Shown here: one piece after another, positions 1-10,627 of the stretch
Numbering within the stretch: position 1 is the first letter of the stretch
Layout of the letters: the number at the start of each line of letters is the position of its first letter
Assembly: GCF_947241125.1 (NCBI RefSeq)
Contig: NZ_OX365700.1
Location: forward strand, 2,760,001 to 2,824,000
Direction of reading: 5' to 3'
DNA from: Nitrospira tepida
Lineage (GTDB): Bacteria > Nitrospirota > Nitrospiria > Nitrospirales > Nitrospiraceae
Length of the DNA stretch: 64,000 nt
The notes under the pieces: generated by a model
The model's input: the letters and a program-made list of their open reading frames with translations, nothing else
Told to the model about the DNA's origin: nothing
The model's database searches: none
Program-made: the position numbers and the translations under genes

Positions 1-1
1 T

Positions 2-745
2 GATGGCCATGGCGGCAATGCGTTCTCGACTCTAGCCCTGCTCGCGGAGCAGACAAGAGAACGTCACAAAACGGATATAACAGTTGCGTGGTGCGGCGTG
101 ACTCACAGACTCGACAGATTGTCTCTCCCTATGGAAGTCAGGCAGGCCATCAAAGCCTTCCTCGCTCATTTTGGTCACTTCGAATGTCAACAGAACGATG
201 ACAGCCCGCTTCTCGGCGACCCCCTGCTCATTGACGAACACGTCCGTTTCCAGGATGCACCTTGTGGAGATGTGAACGACCACAACACAGTCGTGAGCAT
301 CGATTCAAGGAATGCCAAAGCGGTTTGTGAGGCATTTGCGAAGCTCCGGCACAGTGTTCGACAGCTTTTGGCTCCCAGGACCGCCTTAAACTATGCTCGG
401 GCGCAGGCCCGGAGGATCTATGAATCTTTTTCGAAGCAAGAACAGTCTCAATCAGACCAAGAGGTTACATCCCAAGAGGTTACATCGCCTCACTACCTTT
501 ATCTCTGGCAGCGCGCTGACGTCTACGGGTTGGTCGTTCTGATCCATGCCGTTCAAAAAGATTGTCCACAGCGGGCAGAAGACGTGCGAACCGCACGGCG
601 ACTGTTTCATGTTGCTCGCGCCTCCGTTCCTGATGATCGACGGCTGAACAGGGATGCAGACGTCATCAATGGCGTAAAAACGCGGATCGACCACCTCATC
701 ACACTTACGAAGGGTCTCAGTTGCGGTAGGAATGGGGACCTGTGA
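2..745 (+). CDS. Hypothetical protein, 5' end outside the window
   Basis: The reading frame is open from base 2 with no stop, so the protein probably begins upstream and at least 247 residues are visible. A GTG at 98 could be an internal start but has no convincing ribosome site, and the residues before it read like normal protein. I recognise no domain. The middle is Gln/Ser-rich and includes a short tandem duplication (EVTSQEVTS, encoded by a 15-bp direct repeat near 460-489), followed by a hydrophobic LWQRADVYGLVVLIHAV segment. An antisense frame (32-283) overlaps but is shorter. The function is unknown. Confidence 0.5.
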   Translation, partial: DGHGGNAFSTLALLAEQTRERHKTDITVAWCGVTHRLDRLSLPMEVRQAIKAFLAHFGHFECQQNDDSPLLGDPLLIDEHVRFQDAPCGDVNDHNTVVSIDSRNAKAVCEAFAKLRHSVRQLLAPRTALNYARAQARRIYESFSKQEQSQSDQEVTSQEVTSPHYLYLWQRADVYGLVVLIHAVQKDCPQRAEDVRTARRLFHVARASVPDDRRLNRDADVINGVKTRIDHLITLTKGLSCGRNGDL

Positions 746-1140
746 CGCATTTTCGAAACTGCGGACGAACTCTCTAGGATATGTGGCAAGGGATCGCACC
801 CTGAACCAGCCATGACGGCAGAATCATCCTGCCAACCCTGCCTGAGCGCTTATGTCTTACGCCGCGGATGGCCGACGCGAAGACCGGGAAAGCGGTGGTA
901 GTCGCAGTCCGTCGTGATCTACTCGCTTCCGCTCTTGATGGCCAGCGCGGGCAAAAAACGCTTCTGGCAAGGACAAACTGATCTGCACCGAAAACTTGTT
1001 CCAGCCGCTGCACCCTGTGTTGTATGTCTCCGGATAGCATGGCCTGGAGAGGTAGACCTCGTGCCTCTCCGTTCTCGGGTTGCAGGACCTCTTGTATCGG
1101 ACTATACTGGTCATTATTCAATGATCTTGGAGATCTCTTC
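746..1140. other. Gene-poor interval before the first toxin-antitoxin pair
   Basis: About 395 bases with no frame I believe. Several open frames exist on both strands but lack ribosome sites and recognisable motifs. It could be a decayed gene or a mobile-element remnant. The last 40 bases should hold the promoter of the antitoxin gene at 1141. Confidence 0.4.
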
Positions 1141-1440
1141 ATGAAGCGTGCGGCTGTGTCCACGATTAAAGCAACATTCAGTGCGTGCCTGGCGAAAGTA
1201 AAAGCCGGCGAAGAGCTGTTGGTGATGGAGCGCGGCAAGCCGGTTGCTAAGTTGGTGCCGATTCCGAAAGACGCAAGTGGAGAGGCGACCGCTATGCAGT
1301 TGCGGGAGTTATCGCGTGCGGGCCTTGTGCGAGCGGGAACAGGGAAGTTGCCTCCGAACTTTTGGAAAATGGCCAGACCGCGGGACAAGAGAGGACGAGC
1401 CCTTGCGGCTCTGGTGGCTGACCGCGCCGAGGGACGGTGA
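1141..1440 (+). CDS. Phd/YefM-like antitoxin
   Basis: A 99-residue protein starting at ATG 1141 behind GGAGATC. Its N-terminal half (AAVSTIKATFSACLAKVKAG, then EELLVMERGKPVAKLVP) has the Phd/YefM/VapB-like fold signature, in which the MERGKPVA strand belongs to the DNA-binding dimer. The basic, proline-rich C-terminus would wrap the toxin. The stop codon overlaps the GTG start of the PIN-domain gene in a GTGA, so the pair is translationally coupled. It should neutralise the toxin and autorepress the operon. Confidence 0.8.
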   Translation: MKRAAVSTIKATFSACLAKVKAGEELLVMERGKPVAKLVPIPKDASGEATAMQLRELSRAGLVRAGTGKLPPNFWKMARPRDKRGRALAALVADRAEGR

Positions 1441-1865
1441 AGTTCTGGGATGCCTCCGCTCTGATTCCGCTCTGCCTGCATGAGCGGCACTCGTCCGCGC
1501 TCAAACGGCTTGCCCAGGAGGATGAGGCGCTTGTCGCCTGGTGGGGATCACCGGTGGAGTGCCTTTCGGCGTTTGCCCGTCTTCGGCGGGAGGCGACGCT
1601 TAGTGAGGTCGAGGAAGAGCAAGCGGGCTTGATCTTGCGGACGATTCAAAGGACCTGGACAGAAGTGGAGCCGGCGAATGTGGTGCGCGAACAGGCGAGC
1701 CGTGTCTTACGTCTTCATCCCTTGCGAGCCGCAGACGCGCTGCAACTGGCAGCGGCATTGGTGTGGAGTCAGGGCGATCCGCTGCAGCGCGAGTTCATTT
1801 GCCTCGATCAACGGCTGAGAGAAGCGGCCCGGCGAGAGGGGTTTACTGTCTTGCCGAAAATGTGA
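1437..1865 (+). CDS. PIN-domain toxin, VapC-type ribonuclease
   Basis: A 142-residue PIN-domain protein with GTG start 1437 overlapping the antitoxin stop. The acidic metal-binding residues are visible: Asp in FWDASAL at the N-terminus, Glu in PVECLSA, Asp in RAADALQLAAA and Asp in FICLDQRL. Family members are Mg-dependent endoribonucleases that usually cut tRNA or rRNA. Length and motif order are complete, so it should be active unless held by its antitoxin. Confidence 0.85.
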   Translation: MKFWDASALIPLCLHERHSSALKRLAQEDEALVAWWGSPVECLSAFARLRREATLSEVEEEQAGLILRTIQRTWTEVEPANVVREQASRVLRLHPLRAADALQLAAALVWSQGDPLQREFICLDQRLREAARREGFTVLPKM

Positions 1866-1967
1866 GTAGATGGTTGGCCGGACTCTGGCCGTCGACCCAC
1901 ACCGCAATAAACGCACACAGCAACTCTCTTGCCTTACTCCCATCAGTTTGATATGGTTTTCCATACT

Positions 1968-2195
1968 ATGAAGACGACCTTGAACATCGACGATACCATT
2001 ATGGCTCAACTCAAGCGCGAGGCGGCCAAACAGCGCCGTACGATGTCCGAGTTGGTCGAGATGGCATTACGCCTGCTCTTTCAGACTCAGAAACCCCGGC
2101 GGCCCCTTCCTCCATTACCGTCCTTCAAGAGCGGCGGATACCTGGTGGATATCGCCGACCGTGAAGCGCTGTATCAAGCCATGGAAGGGCGGTAG
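1968..2195 (+). CDS. Ribbon-helix-helix antitoxin, VapB-type
   Basis: A 75-residue protein. I chose ATG 1968 because the product then opens with the classic ribbon-helix-helix strand MKTTLNIDDTIMAQLKREAA, followed by helices with RRTMSELVEMALRLLF. The C-terminal tail (PLPSFKSGGYLVDIADREALYQAMEGR) is the typical toxin-binding segment of VapB proteins. Its TAG stop shares one base with the GTG start of the following PIN gene. It is expected to bind the shared promoter and block the toxin. Confidence 0.85.
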   Translation: MKTTLNIDDTIMAQLKREAAKQRRTMSELVEMALRLLFQTQKPRRPLPPLPSFKSGGYLVDIADREALYQAMEGR

Positions 2196-2641
2196 TGTTC
2201 GTTGTCGATACCAATGTGCTGGTGTATGCCGCGGACGAGGATGCCCCTGGGCATGCACGTTGCCGGCAGCTCCTCGAGGAGTGGCGTTCTCAGCGGTCCG
2301 CATGGTACACCACCTGGGGTGTGCTGTATGAGTTCCTCCGAATCGCAACACATCCCCGCGTCCTGCGAATGCCATGGACCGCGAGCAAGGCTTGGACCTT
2401 TGTCGACGCCCTGCTCGGCTCGGCGGCGCTGAGTCTCTTAGTGGAAACCGACCGTCACGCCGCCATCGTCGAAGAGGTCCTCCGGGATGTTCCGCATCTT
2501 AATGGGAACGTGGTTCACGACGCCCATACGGCCATCTTGATGAAGGAACACGGCATACGCCGCATCTATACGCGCGACACCGACTTTCACCGCTTCCCAT
2601 TCCTGGAGGTCATCGACCCGTTGACGATCAAGCCAGCTTGA
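2195..2641 (+). CDS. PIN-domain toxin, VapC-type
   Basis: A 148-residue PIN-domain ribonuclease. Active-site acids are present: Asp in [11 protein letters not shown], Glu in LYEFLRI, Asp in VVHDAHTA and Asp in [10 protein letters not shown]. It starts at GTG 2195, directly on the stop of its antitoxin. This module is not a duplicate of the one at 1141-1865, because both the antitoxin fold and the toxin sequence differ. Confidence 0.88.
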   Translation: MFVVDTNVLVYAADEDAPGHARCRQLLEEWRSQRSAWYTTWGVLYEFLRIATHPRVLRMPWTASKAWTFVDALLGSAALSLLVETDRHAAIVEEVLRDVPHLNGNVVHDAHTAILMKEHGIRRIYTRDTDFHRFPFLEVIDPLTIKPA

Positions 2642-2720
2642 TCGATGGCGTCCACGCGGCCATTCACAGGTCCGCAGCCACAACCTTATCTCGTCTGACG
2701 ACAGAGGAGACGCACAGACT

Positions 2721-3143
2721 ATGAGCGAACTTACGCTTGCGATCATCAAACCCGACGCCGTGAAGAAGCACGTGATCGGGGACATCATCAGCCATTATGA
2801 GAAGGTCGGCCTGCAGCCGGTCGCGATCCGGATGATGCACCTGTCGAAATCCGCGGCGCAGGGGTTCTACGCGGTCCACAAGGCCCGGCCCTTCTTCGAC
2901 AGCTTGACCACCTTCATGTCCTCCGGCCCGGTCGTCGTCCTGGTCCTTTCCGGGGAGAATGCCATCAAGAAGCATCGCGATTTGATGGGCGCGACCGATC
3001 CCGCCAAGGCCGACAAGGGGACCTTGCGGGCCCTCTATGGAACCAACATCGAGTATAATGCCGTCCATGGTTCCGACGGCCCCGACACGGCACAGTTCGA
3101 AATCGGCTATTTCTTCCCCGGCATGGACCTCGTCACCCGATAG
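2721..3143 (+). CDS. ndk: Nucleoside diphosphate kinase
   Basis: A 140-residue cytoplasmic enzyme that transfers the gamma-phosphate from ATP to nucleoside diphosphates through a phosphohistidine. The family signature [16 protein letters not shown] near residues 112-127 contains the catalytic His. The N-terminal [12 protein letters not shown] and the RDLMGATDP nucleotide loop are intact. ATG 2721 follows AGAGGAG. Length is normal for the family. Confidence 0.97.
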   Translation: MSELTLAIIKPDAVKKHVIGDIISHYEKVGLQPVAIRMMHLSKSAAQGFYAVHKARPFFDSLTTFMSSGPVVVLVLSGENAIKKHRDLMGATDPAKADKGTLRALYGTNIEYNAVHGSDGPDTAQFEIGYFFPGMDLVTR

Positions 3144-3270
3144 AGTTTCGCCCACGCACCGCACCACGCCCAGCAGAGATCGGCAGGGAGGGCCGCTCCG
3201 TACGAGCGGAGCGGCCCCTCTCAAGCCGCACCATCATCGGAGGCGGCGTCCGCCGAGAAGGTTCTTTCCC

Positions 3271-4785
3271 TTGGTTGCACCCTGTCTCCTGTTGCTGACC
3301 CTGTTCATGACCGGCTGTCCGGCTCAACGGCCGACGCCAGCGACCGCCCCGGTTCCTTCCCCGGTCTCGCGAACAGCCCAGACCGAAGCCGAAGTGCGCG
3401 CGCTGGCCGAAGCCCGTTCTCATTTCGACGCGGGACGATACGGGGTGGCAGTCCGGCTGCTCCGTCACTTCCTTGAGCTGCACACCCATTCGCCGGCGAT
3501 TCCCGAAGCGCGCTGGCTGCTCGGCCGCTCCTATGAAGAACTCGGGGAATGGCATGCGGCGTTGACTCAATACCGGCTGGTGGCGGCGGAGGCCACGCGC
3601 CCGCCGGGCCTCTCGCCGGCCATGAACACCCAGGTGCGCGATCGGCTGAGCCTGCTCACCAGACGGCTTGGGCGGGCGGCGCCGGGCACGGCCGGATCGA
3701 TCGCGGTGTGGGTGGACCCGTCCGCGCTGCCGGAGCCGGCTCTACGCGCACAGTGGCTCACCACCTTCATTGCCGAAGGCGTAACCACGCTGGTCTTCGA
3801 CGTCGGCCCCCTGGGGCCGGGCGACGTTCCCGGAAACAACCACGAGCGGCCCGGCGCTCAATCCACGCACGGAGTCTATTTCCGCACGACCTGGGCGTCT
3901 CTCAAGCGGGACCTGTTTGGAGAAATGCTGCCGCTGGCCCGTGATCTCGGCCTCACGGTCTTCGCCTCGATGGACATCACCACGATTCCCTGGCTCGATC
4001 CGACACTGGGCTGGACGACGTATGTCTATGACGACCACACGCGCCAGCTCGTGCCCAGCACGGCCTTCGATCCGTTGCACCCGGCCATCCAGGAGTATTT
4101 GACGGGACTGTTGACCGACCTGGCCCGGCTGCAAATCGACGGACTCTTTCTCCGCGTGGGGGAACGCACCGGCCCCCGCTACCATGTCAGCGGCCGCGGG
4201 CTCGATCAGTTCGGCTCCCAACTGCCGGCCAATCTCGATCCGAAAACCATCTTGATCGTCGGCCGCAGTCTCCCGCCATCCGGTTCTGGCTCGCCCTCCG
4301 CCCCGCAGCCGGCTCCCGCGACTCCCCCAGACCAGGCGGCCATCTTCTGGCGATGGGCTGGGTGGCAGGCGCGTGAGCGTCTGGCCATGCTGTTGGCCCT
4401 CCGTGCGTCGCTCCGCCGCTATCAGAGCGGCCTCCAGGTCGTCGTGGCGCTTCACGATACGGCGGTGACCAAGCCGCTCGACGCCTTGATCGACCACGGC
4501 GAGGATCTGTTGGAAACGACGACCCGCGGCCTGCCGGTGGCGCTTCCCTTCCCCTCGTCACGGACTCTGTTGGCTTCCGCCGATCCCGATGAAGGCTGGC
4601 GGCTCGAATACCTCAGCCGGTTGGTCAATGTGATCGGCTCGCCCGAACGGATCTGGATCATCGTCCCGGTCGCGGCGCCGGACCGCGCGAGCGTCGTTCG
4701 CGAACTGCACACCTCCGTCGTGGAATTCGCCCGCACGAGAGGCTTGAATGTGCTGTTCGTTCCGCAGCCGCCACGAGGCCGGTGA
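3271..4785 (+). CDS. Lipoprotein with TPR-like repeats and a PgaB-like C-terminal domain
   Basis: The frame encodes a lipobox (LFMTGC), then TPR/YbgF-type repeats (ARSHFDAGRYGVAVRLLRHFLE, ARWLLGRSYEELGEWHAALTQYR), then about 300 residues resembling the C-terminal glycoside-hydrolase-like domain of PgaB (YFRTTWASLKRDLFGEMLPLARDLGLTVFASM; LQIDGLFLRVGE). PgaB acts on poly-N-acetylglucosamine at the outer membrane; whether this protein does is inference. The start is uncertain. TTG 3271 has GAGAAGG 10 bases upstream but gives a signal peptide with no basic n-region, while the Arg-rich residues just before it have no usual start codon. Confidence 0.6.
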   Translation: MVAPCLLLLTLFMTGCPAQRPTPATAPVPSPVSRTAQTEAEVRALAEARSHFDAGRYGVAVRLLRHFLELHTHSPAIPEARWLLGRSYEELGEWHAALTQYRLVAAEATRPPGLSPAMNTQVRDRLSLLTRRLGRAAPGTAGSIAVWVDPSALPEPALRAQWLTTFIAEGVTTLVFDVGPLGPGDVPGNNHERPGAQSTHGVYFRTTWASLKRDLFGEMLPLARDLGLTVFASMDITTIPWLDPTLGWTTYVYDDHTRQLVPSTAFDPLHPAIQEYLTGLLTDLARLQIDGLFLRVGERTGPRYHVSGRGLDQFGSQLPANLDPKTILIVGRSLPPSGSGSPSAPQPAPATPPDQAAIFWRWAGWQARERLAMLLALRASLRRYQSGLQVVVALHDTAVTKPLDALIDHGEDLLETTTRGLPVALPFPSSRTLLASADPDEGWRLEYLSRLVNVIGSPERIWIIVPVAAPDRASVVRELHTSVVEFARTRGLNVLFVPQPPRGR

Positions 4786-4892
4786 TTTCTTGACAAACGG
4801 GGAGGGCTGCACTACGATCCCGCGTTCACGTGCGCGCGACGCGCGATCACGGACGCAGACAGGGAATCGGTGAGAACCGGAAGGACGGACGC

Positions 4893-5282
4893 ATGAATCC
4901 ACCAGACCTCCGCTACCATGAAGAACATGAATGGATCCGTGTCGCCGGCAAGCAGGCCACCTTGGGCATCAGCCATTTTGCGCAGGACGCATTGGGCGAC
5001 ATCGTGTTCATCGACCTGCCCAAGGTCGGCCTGCAGGTGAAGGCCGGCCAGCAGATCGGCGAGGTGGAATCCACTAAAACGACCTCCACCATCTACACGC
5101 CCGTCAGCGGCACGGTCACGAGCGTGAATCCGGAATTGAAGGACCATCCCGAAGTCGTCAACAGCGACCCCTATGGCAAGGGCTGGATGGTCGTGATCGA
5201 CTTGAGCCAACCGGCCGAGGTCGAGACCTTGATGACCGCCGCCCAGTACGACACCTTCCTGGCCTCTCAAAAGAAAGGTTAA
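4893..5282 (+). CDS. gcvH: Glycine cleavage system H protein
   Basis: A 129-residue lipoyl carrier. ATG 4893 is preceded by GGAAGGA. The lipoylated Lys lies in GEVESTKTTSTIYTPVSG near residue 63, and the H-protein signatures HEEHEWIRV and QDALGDIVFIDLP are intact. It shuttles the aminomethyl group and electrons between the P, T and L proteins. P- and T-protein genes are not nearby, but the L protein (lpdA) follows 73 bases downstream. Confidence 0.95.
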   Translation: MNPPDLRYHEEHEWIRVAGKQATLGISHFAQDALGDIVFIDLPKVGLQVKAGQQIGEVESTKTTSTIYTPVSGTVTSVNPELKDHPEVVNSDPYGKGWMVVIDLSQPAEVETLMTAAQYDTFLASQKKG

Positions 5283-5355
5283 GGCCGAGGTTGAGGTTGA
5301 GGAGTCGCTGCTCCCCTCAGTCTAAACCTAAGCCTTAACTTGAGCTAGACCCTCC

Positions 5356-6783
5356 ATGTCGTCGAACCTTCACATTGTTATCATCGGCGCAGGTCCCGGC
5401 GGCTATGTGGCGGCCATCCGCGCCGCGCAGCTTGGCGCAACGGTCACGGTCGTGGACCGCGAGGCGCTGGGGGGCGTCTGTCTCAACTGGGGCTGCATCC
5501 CCAGCAAGGCCCTTCTCTCTGTCGTGGACCTGGGAGACAAGGCCAAGAAGGCCGCCGACCTGGGACTTTCCTTCGGTGGTCCCGCGACCTATGATCTCGC
5601 GCGCATGGTGGCCCGGAAAAATAAGGTCGTCACCGGACTCGTCAAGGGCATCGCCACCCTCTTCAAACATTGGAACATCAACTATCTGGAGGGGACCGCG
5701 CGATTGCTCGACGCGCGCACCGTTCACGTAGCCTTGAACACGGGGGGGGAACAACAGATCTCTGCGGATGCGATCCTCCTTGCCACCGGCTCCTCCTGGC
5801 CCAACCTTCCATTGTTTCCGATCGACGGCAAGCGGATCCTCACGAGCCGCGAGGCCTTGGAGCTGACCGAGCGACCGTCGAGTCTCTTGATCGTCGGGGC
5901 CGGCGTGGAAGGCTGCGAGTTCGCCTCTCTCTTCAGCGGGCTCGGCACCCAGGTGATAATGGTGGAGCTGCTGTCCCGCATCCTCCCGTTGGAAGACGAA
6001 GAAATCTCCACCGCGATGGACCGCGAGCTTCGCAAGCGGGGCGTGACCATTCACACGGGCACGCAGATCACCGAATTCCAGAGTGACGACTCCGTCCTGA
6101 CCGCCATCCTTGCTGACGGCACACCCCTCTCCGCAGAGAAATTGCTAGTCTCGGTGGGGCGGGGATTCAATTCGAAGGGGATCGGACTGGAGCAGGCCGG
6201 GGTTGCGCTTGGGCGGCGCGGCGAGATCCTCGTCAATGAGCGGCTCGAAACCAGCGTGCCCGGGATCTATGCCATCGGAGACGTGACCGGCAAGGCCATG
6301 TTGGCCCATGTCGCGTCGGCACAGGGCAAGGTGGCCGTCGAGAACGCGCTGGGGCAGATCCATGAGATCAATTACAATGTGATTCCAGCCGGCATTTTTA
6401 CCTTGCCGGAAATCGGGCGGGTCGGGTTGACGGAACAACAGGCCCGCGAGCGGGCGCAGAGTTTGGGACAAGACCCGGACAAAACGCTCAAGGTTGGACG
6501 GTTCCGCTACGCGGGCTTGGGCAAGGCCCAGGCGGTCGGCGACACGGCCGGGTTCTACAAAATCATCAGTGAGGCGGAGAGCGGCAGGATCCTGGGCGCC
6601 CATATCATGGGAGCCCATGCCGCCGATTTGATCCATGAGGCCGCATTGGCGATGGAGGTCGGAGCTTCCGTCGCGCAACTGGCCCGCATGATCCACGCGC
6701 ATCCGACCTTGGCCGAAGGCCTCATGGAGGCGGCCGAGGATGTCGATGGGTTGGCGATTCACTTGGCCCGCAAAAAGGCGTGA
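5356..6783 (+). CDS. lpdA: Dihydrolipoyl dehydrogenase (E3/L protein)
   Basis: A 475-residue FAD flavoenzyme that reoxidises dihydrolipoyl groups with NAD. Visible parts are the FAD-binding GAGPGGYVAA motif, the redox-active disulfide CLNWGC, the NAD-binding GAGVEGCEFASLF, the second FAD motif YAIGDVTG and the C-terminal active-site segment HAHPTLAEG with its His. The preceding gcvH suggests service to the glycine cleavage system, though E3 can be shared with 2-oxoacid dehydrogenases. Confidence 0.96.
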   Translation: MSSNLHIVIIGAGPGGYVAAIRAAQLGATVTVVDREALGGVCLNWGCIPSKALLSVVDLGDKAKKAADLGLSFGGPATYDLARMVARKNKVVTGLVKGIATLFKHWNINYLEGTARLLDARTVHVALNTGGEQQISADAILLATGSSWPNLPLFPIDGKRILTSREALELTERPSSLLIVGAGVEGCEFASLFSGLGTQVIMVELLSRILPLEDEEISTAMDRELRKRGVTIHTGTQITEFQSDDSVLTAILADGTPLSAEKLLVSVGRGFNSKGIGLEQAGVALGRRGEILVNERLETSVPGIYAIGDVTGKAMLAHVASAQGKVAVENALGQIHEINYNVIPAGIFTLPEIGRVGLTEQQARERAQSLGQDPDKTLKVGRFRYAGLGKAQAVGDTAGFYKIISEAESGRILGAHIMGAHAADLIHEAALAMEVGASVAQLARMIHAHPTLAEGLMEAAEDVDGLAIHLARKKA

Positions 6784-6789
6784 CCTTCG

Positions 6790-7395
6790 ATGGAGATCAA
6801 TCCGCCATCCTCTTCGCCCGGTCGGTCCATCACGCTTGGCCGCTCGCTGCTGATCAAGGCGTTTCTGTTCGCGGGTGCGACGTGGGCGATCAGTTGGCTG
6901 TCGATCCACATGCCGACTCCGTTTACCTTGTCGGAGCTGGCACCTCGTTCGCCGGATCCGATCATCGTGACTCTCCCGGCAGAGCCCGCTCCACCCGCAA
7001 ACACTGTCGCCGTCCAAACGGATCCAACGGCGCCGCCAGCGAATGCGCTAACCGCTCGGACGGCCGCGCAACCGCAAGCAGGCCGTTCCGCCGGCGCGAA
7101 CGCTCCCTCGCCAACGGTGAGGGGGGAGGCGCTTGCACAGCGGCTCGACCTCAATCGGGCGACGCAGGCCGAGCTTGAACGGCTCCCGGGCATTGGACCG
7201 GGATTGGCCAAACGTATCCTGGACTATAAACAGTCACATGGCCGATACAAGACCGTGGAAGAATTGCGGGAAGTGAAGGGAATCGGCGAAAAACGATGGA
7301 GGAAGCTCGAACCGTTGTTGACGGTAGTGACCACGGCTCCTCCGGCGTCCTCTGGCTCGCACAAGGGCACCGATCCCAAGAACGGGCAAACCTGA
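6790..7395 (+). CDS. ComEA-like helix-hairpin-helix protein
   Basis: A 201-residue protein with one N-terminal membrane segment ([20 protein letters not shown], about residues 20-40), a Pro/Ala-rich linker and a ComEA-type double helix-hairpin-helix domain ([40 protein letters not shown]). ComEA homologues bind DNA outside the membrane during uptake, but single-pass HhH proteins also occur without competence genes. No other com gene is nearby. Its TGA overlaps the ATG of tyrS. Confidence 0.8.
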   Translation: MEINPPSSSPGRSITLGRSLLIKAFLFAGATWAISWLSIHMPTPFTLSELAPRSPDPIIVTLPAEPAPPANTVAVQTDPTAPPANALTARTAAQPQAGRSAGANAPSPTVRGEALAQRLDLNRATQAELERLPGIGPGLAKRILDYKQSHGRYKTVEELREVKGIGEKRWRKLEPLLTVVTTAPPASSGSHKGTDPKNGQT

Positions 7396-8621
7396 TGAAC
7401 GAACTCTCGCGCCAATTGGAGTTGATCCTCCGGGGCTCCGTGGAAGTGATCCAGCGGACGGAACTCGAAGCCAAGGTGGCCCGCTCGCTCAAGGAGCGTC
7501 GCCCCTTACGCGTGAAAGCCGGCTTCGACCCCACGGCGCCGGACCTCCATCTCGGCCATACGGTGCTGATCCACAAGTTGAAACATTTTCAGGACCTCGG
7601 CCATCAGGTCCTGTTCTTGATCGGCGACTTCACCGGACTGATCGGCGACCCCACCGGCGTCTCCGAGACCCGCAAGGCCCTGACCAAAGAGCAGGTCCTG
7701 GAGAACGCGGGGACCTATCAGCGGCAGATCTTCAAGATCCTCGATCCCGCGAAGACCTCCATCGTCTTCAACAGCGAATGGATGGGGCGGATGACGGCGG
7801 AGGGGCTCATACAACTGGCCGCCCATTACCGGGTGGCCCGCATGCTGGAACGGGACGATTTTCACAAACGCTATCAGGAGCAGAAGCCGATCAGCGTCCA
7901 CGAGTTTCTCTATCCGCTCGTTCAGGGTTACGACTCGGTGGCGCTGAAAGCCGACGTGGAACTCGGCGGGACGGACCAAAAGTTCAACCTGCTGGTCGGG
8001 CGGGAGTTGCAGCGCGACTACGGGCAGGAGCCCCAGATCGTCCTGACCATGCCGCTCTTGGAAGGGACCGACGGGGTCAAGAAAATGAGCAAGAGCCTCG
8101 GCAATTACATCGCGTTGGAAGATACGCCGGCCGACATGTTCGGCAAGCTCATGTCGATCAGCGACCCGCTGATGTGGCGCTATTACGAACTCCTGACGAC
8201 GGAAGACCTGGCACAAATCCGCGCCCGCCATCCGATGGAGGCGAAACTCGCCCTCGGCGAGCAGATCGTGGCCCGCTACCATGGAGCCGAGGCGGGGAGG
8301 CAGGCCCGTGAATCGTTTCAACTGAAGTTCCGCGAGCGGGAATTCCCCGACGAGCCGGACGTGCGCCTGACCCTGACACTCGCGGACGTCAAAGACCCGG
8401 CTGCTCCTGCGATCAGCTTCACGGACCTCATCGCGAAGACCGGCTTAGTCTCCTCCAAGGGCGAGGCGCGGCGGCTGCTGGCGCAGAGCGGCGTCGAATT
8501 GGATGAACGGAAACTGACGGACATCAACGGGATGCTCGCGCTCCAGTCGGGCCGGCAATATCGGCTCCGCGTCGGCAAGCGGAAATTTGCCTTGATCGAA
8601 TTCACCTCCTCACCGGCGTGA
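7395..8621 (+). CDS. tyrS: Tyrosyl-tRNA synthetase
   Basis: A 408-residue class I synthetase charging tRNA-Tyr. The HIGH motif appears as HLGH in [14 protein letters not shown], the KMSKS motif as KKMSKSLGN, and a C-terminal S4 RNA-binding domain ([21 protein letters not shown]) is present. This organisation matches the TyrZ-like subfamily. ATG 7395 overlaps the comEA-like stop in TGATG. An upstream in-frame extension to 7296 is unlikely because it would overlap the previous gene extensively. Confidence 0.95.
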   Translation: MNELSRQLELILRGSVEVIQRTELEAKVARSLKERRPLRVKAGFDPTAPDLHLGHTVLIHKLKHFQDLGHQVLFLIGDFTGLIGDPTGVSETRKALTKEQVLENAGTYQRQIFKILDPAKTSIVFNSEWMGRMTAEGLIQLAAHYRVARMLERDDFHKRYQEQKPISVHEFLYPLVQGYDSVALKADVELGGTDQKFNLLVGRELQRDYGQEPQIVLTMPLLEGTDGVKKMSKSLGNYIALEDTPADMFGKLMSISDPLMWRYYELLTTEDLAQIRARHPMEAKLALGEQIVARYHGAEAGRQARESFQLKFREREFPDEPDVRLTLTLADVKDPAAPAISFTDLIAKTGLVSSKGEARRLLAQSGVELDERKLTDINGMLALQSGRQYRLRVGKRKFALIEFTSSPA

Positions 8622-8983
8622 AGCGTTTCCTACGATCGCTCGTCTTCCTGTTGTTCCTCGTCGCCTGCTCCAAGCCCGACTGGGATATTCCTTCCGGGTT
8701 GGAATCGGAGCCTGCCGTCCAGCAGAGGGTGCTGAGCGTGGTGCCGGTCGGCACCCCGCTCATCGATGCCAAGCAGCGAATGGAAGCCAATGGCTTTGCC
8801 TGCGTCTTCCAGTGGCATGCCATATGGAACGGGCAGCAAAACGCCTCGTACCTCTATTGCCATCGCGAGGAGGGCGGCCTGACGAATGCGCGGCAATGGC
8901 AAGTCGCCTTCCCCATCCATGCCGGAACCGTGATGGAAGCGTTGGTCGTCTCCGGCGAGATAGGTTCCCGGCCGTTACCTTGA
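8618..8983 (+). CDS. Small putative lipoprotein
   Basis: A 121-residue protein with start GTG 8618 overlapping the tyrS stop (GTGA). The signal peptide ends in a lipobox ([11 protein letters not shown]), so it should be lipid-anchored. The mature part has two Cys (FACVFQW, YLYCHRE) that could pair. I recognise no named domain. It is the last backbone gene before the tRNA-Gly mobile-element region. Confidence 0.7.
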   Translation: MKRFLRSLVFLLFLVACSKPDWDIPSGLESEPAVQQRVLSVVPVGTPLIDAKQRMEANGFACVFQWHAIWNGQQNASYLYCHREEGGLTNARQWQVAFPIHAGTVMEALVVSGEIGSRPLP

Positions 8984-9032
8984 CTTGACCGGCAAGCGCG
9001 TCACAGGATCGCGCATCCACACACTCGTGCGA

Positions 9033-9061
9033 GCTGGCGTAGCTCAGTGGTAGGGTCCTAG
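9033..9061 (+). pseudogene. 5' fragment of tRNA-Gly, degenerate, split by a MITE/IS110 insertion
   Basis: The bases match the acceptor, D-arm and anticodon-stem start of the intact tRNA-Gly at 29094 with two changes (GCTGGCG for GCGGGCG, GGTAGGG for GGTAGAG). The match stops at CTAG, where the MITE begins. It resumes after the insertion at 10416-10428 with CTAGCTTCCCAAG. The fragment marks the left boundary of the mobile-element accretion. Confidence 0.8.
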
Positions 9062-9156
9062 CCCACATTATTCATGACGGTTCGTGACGAAACCGCCAAG
9101 ACGCCAGGCGAGACGGGCAAGCGCAGCCGCGAAGGACCAAGCAACTGTCTTGAATG

Positions 9157-10477
<1,321 letters not shown>

Positions 10478-10627
10478 GTCATTTCTGGCGTTTCACGCTT
10501 TCCTTTGCTCATTTCTCTTTGTCGCTCTTTGTCTGAAATCCGGCCCATTCGTCGGAATTTCTAACACTGTAATAACACTTGCTCTGGCTGGAGACATTAT
10601 GAAGGGACGGTGTTGATGATGTAGGAA

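Noticed and set aside
857-1490. Minus-strand frames across the region before and over the first antitoxin
   Set aside because: They overlap a well-supported antitoxin-toxin pair and show no motif or ribosome site.
3742-4497. A 251-residue minus-strand frame opposite the PgaB-like lipoprotein
   Set aside because: Low-complexity Arg/Gly composition and complete overlap with a gene that has recognisable domains.
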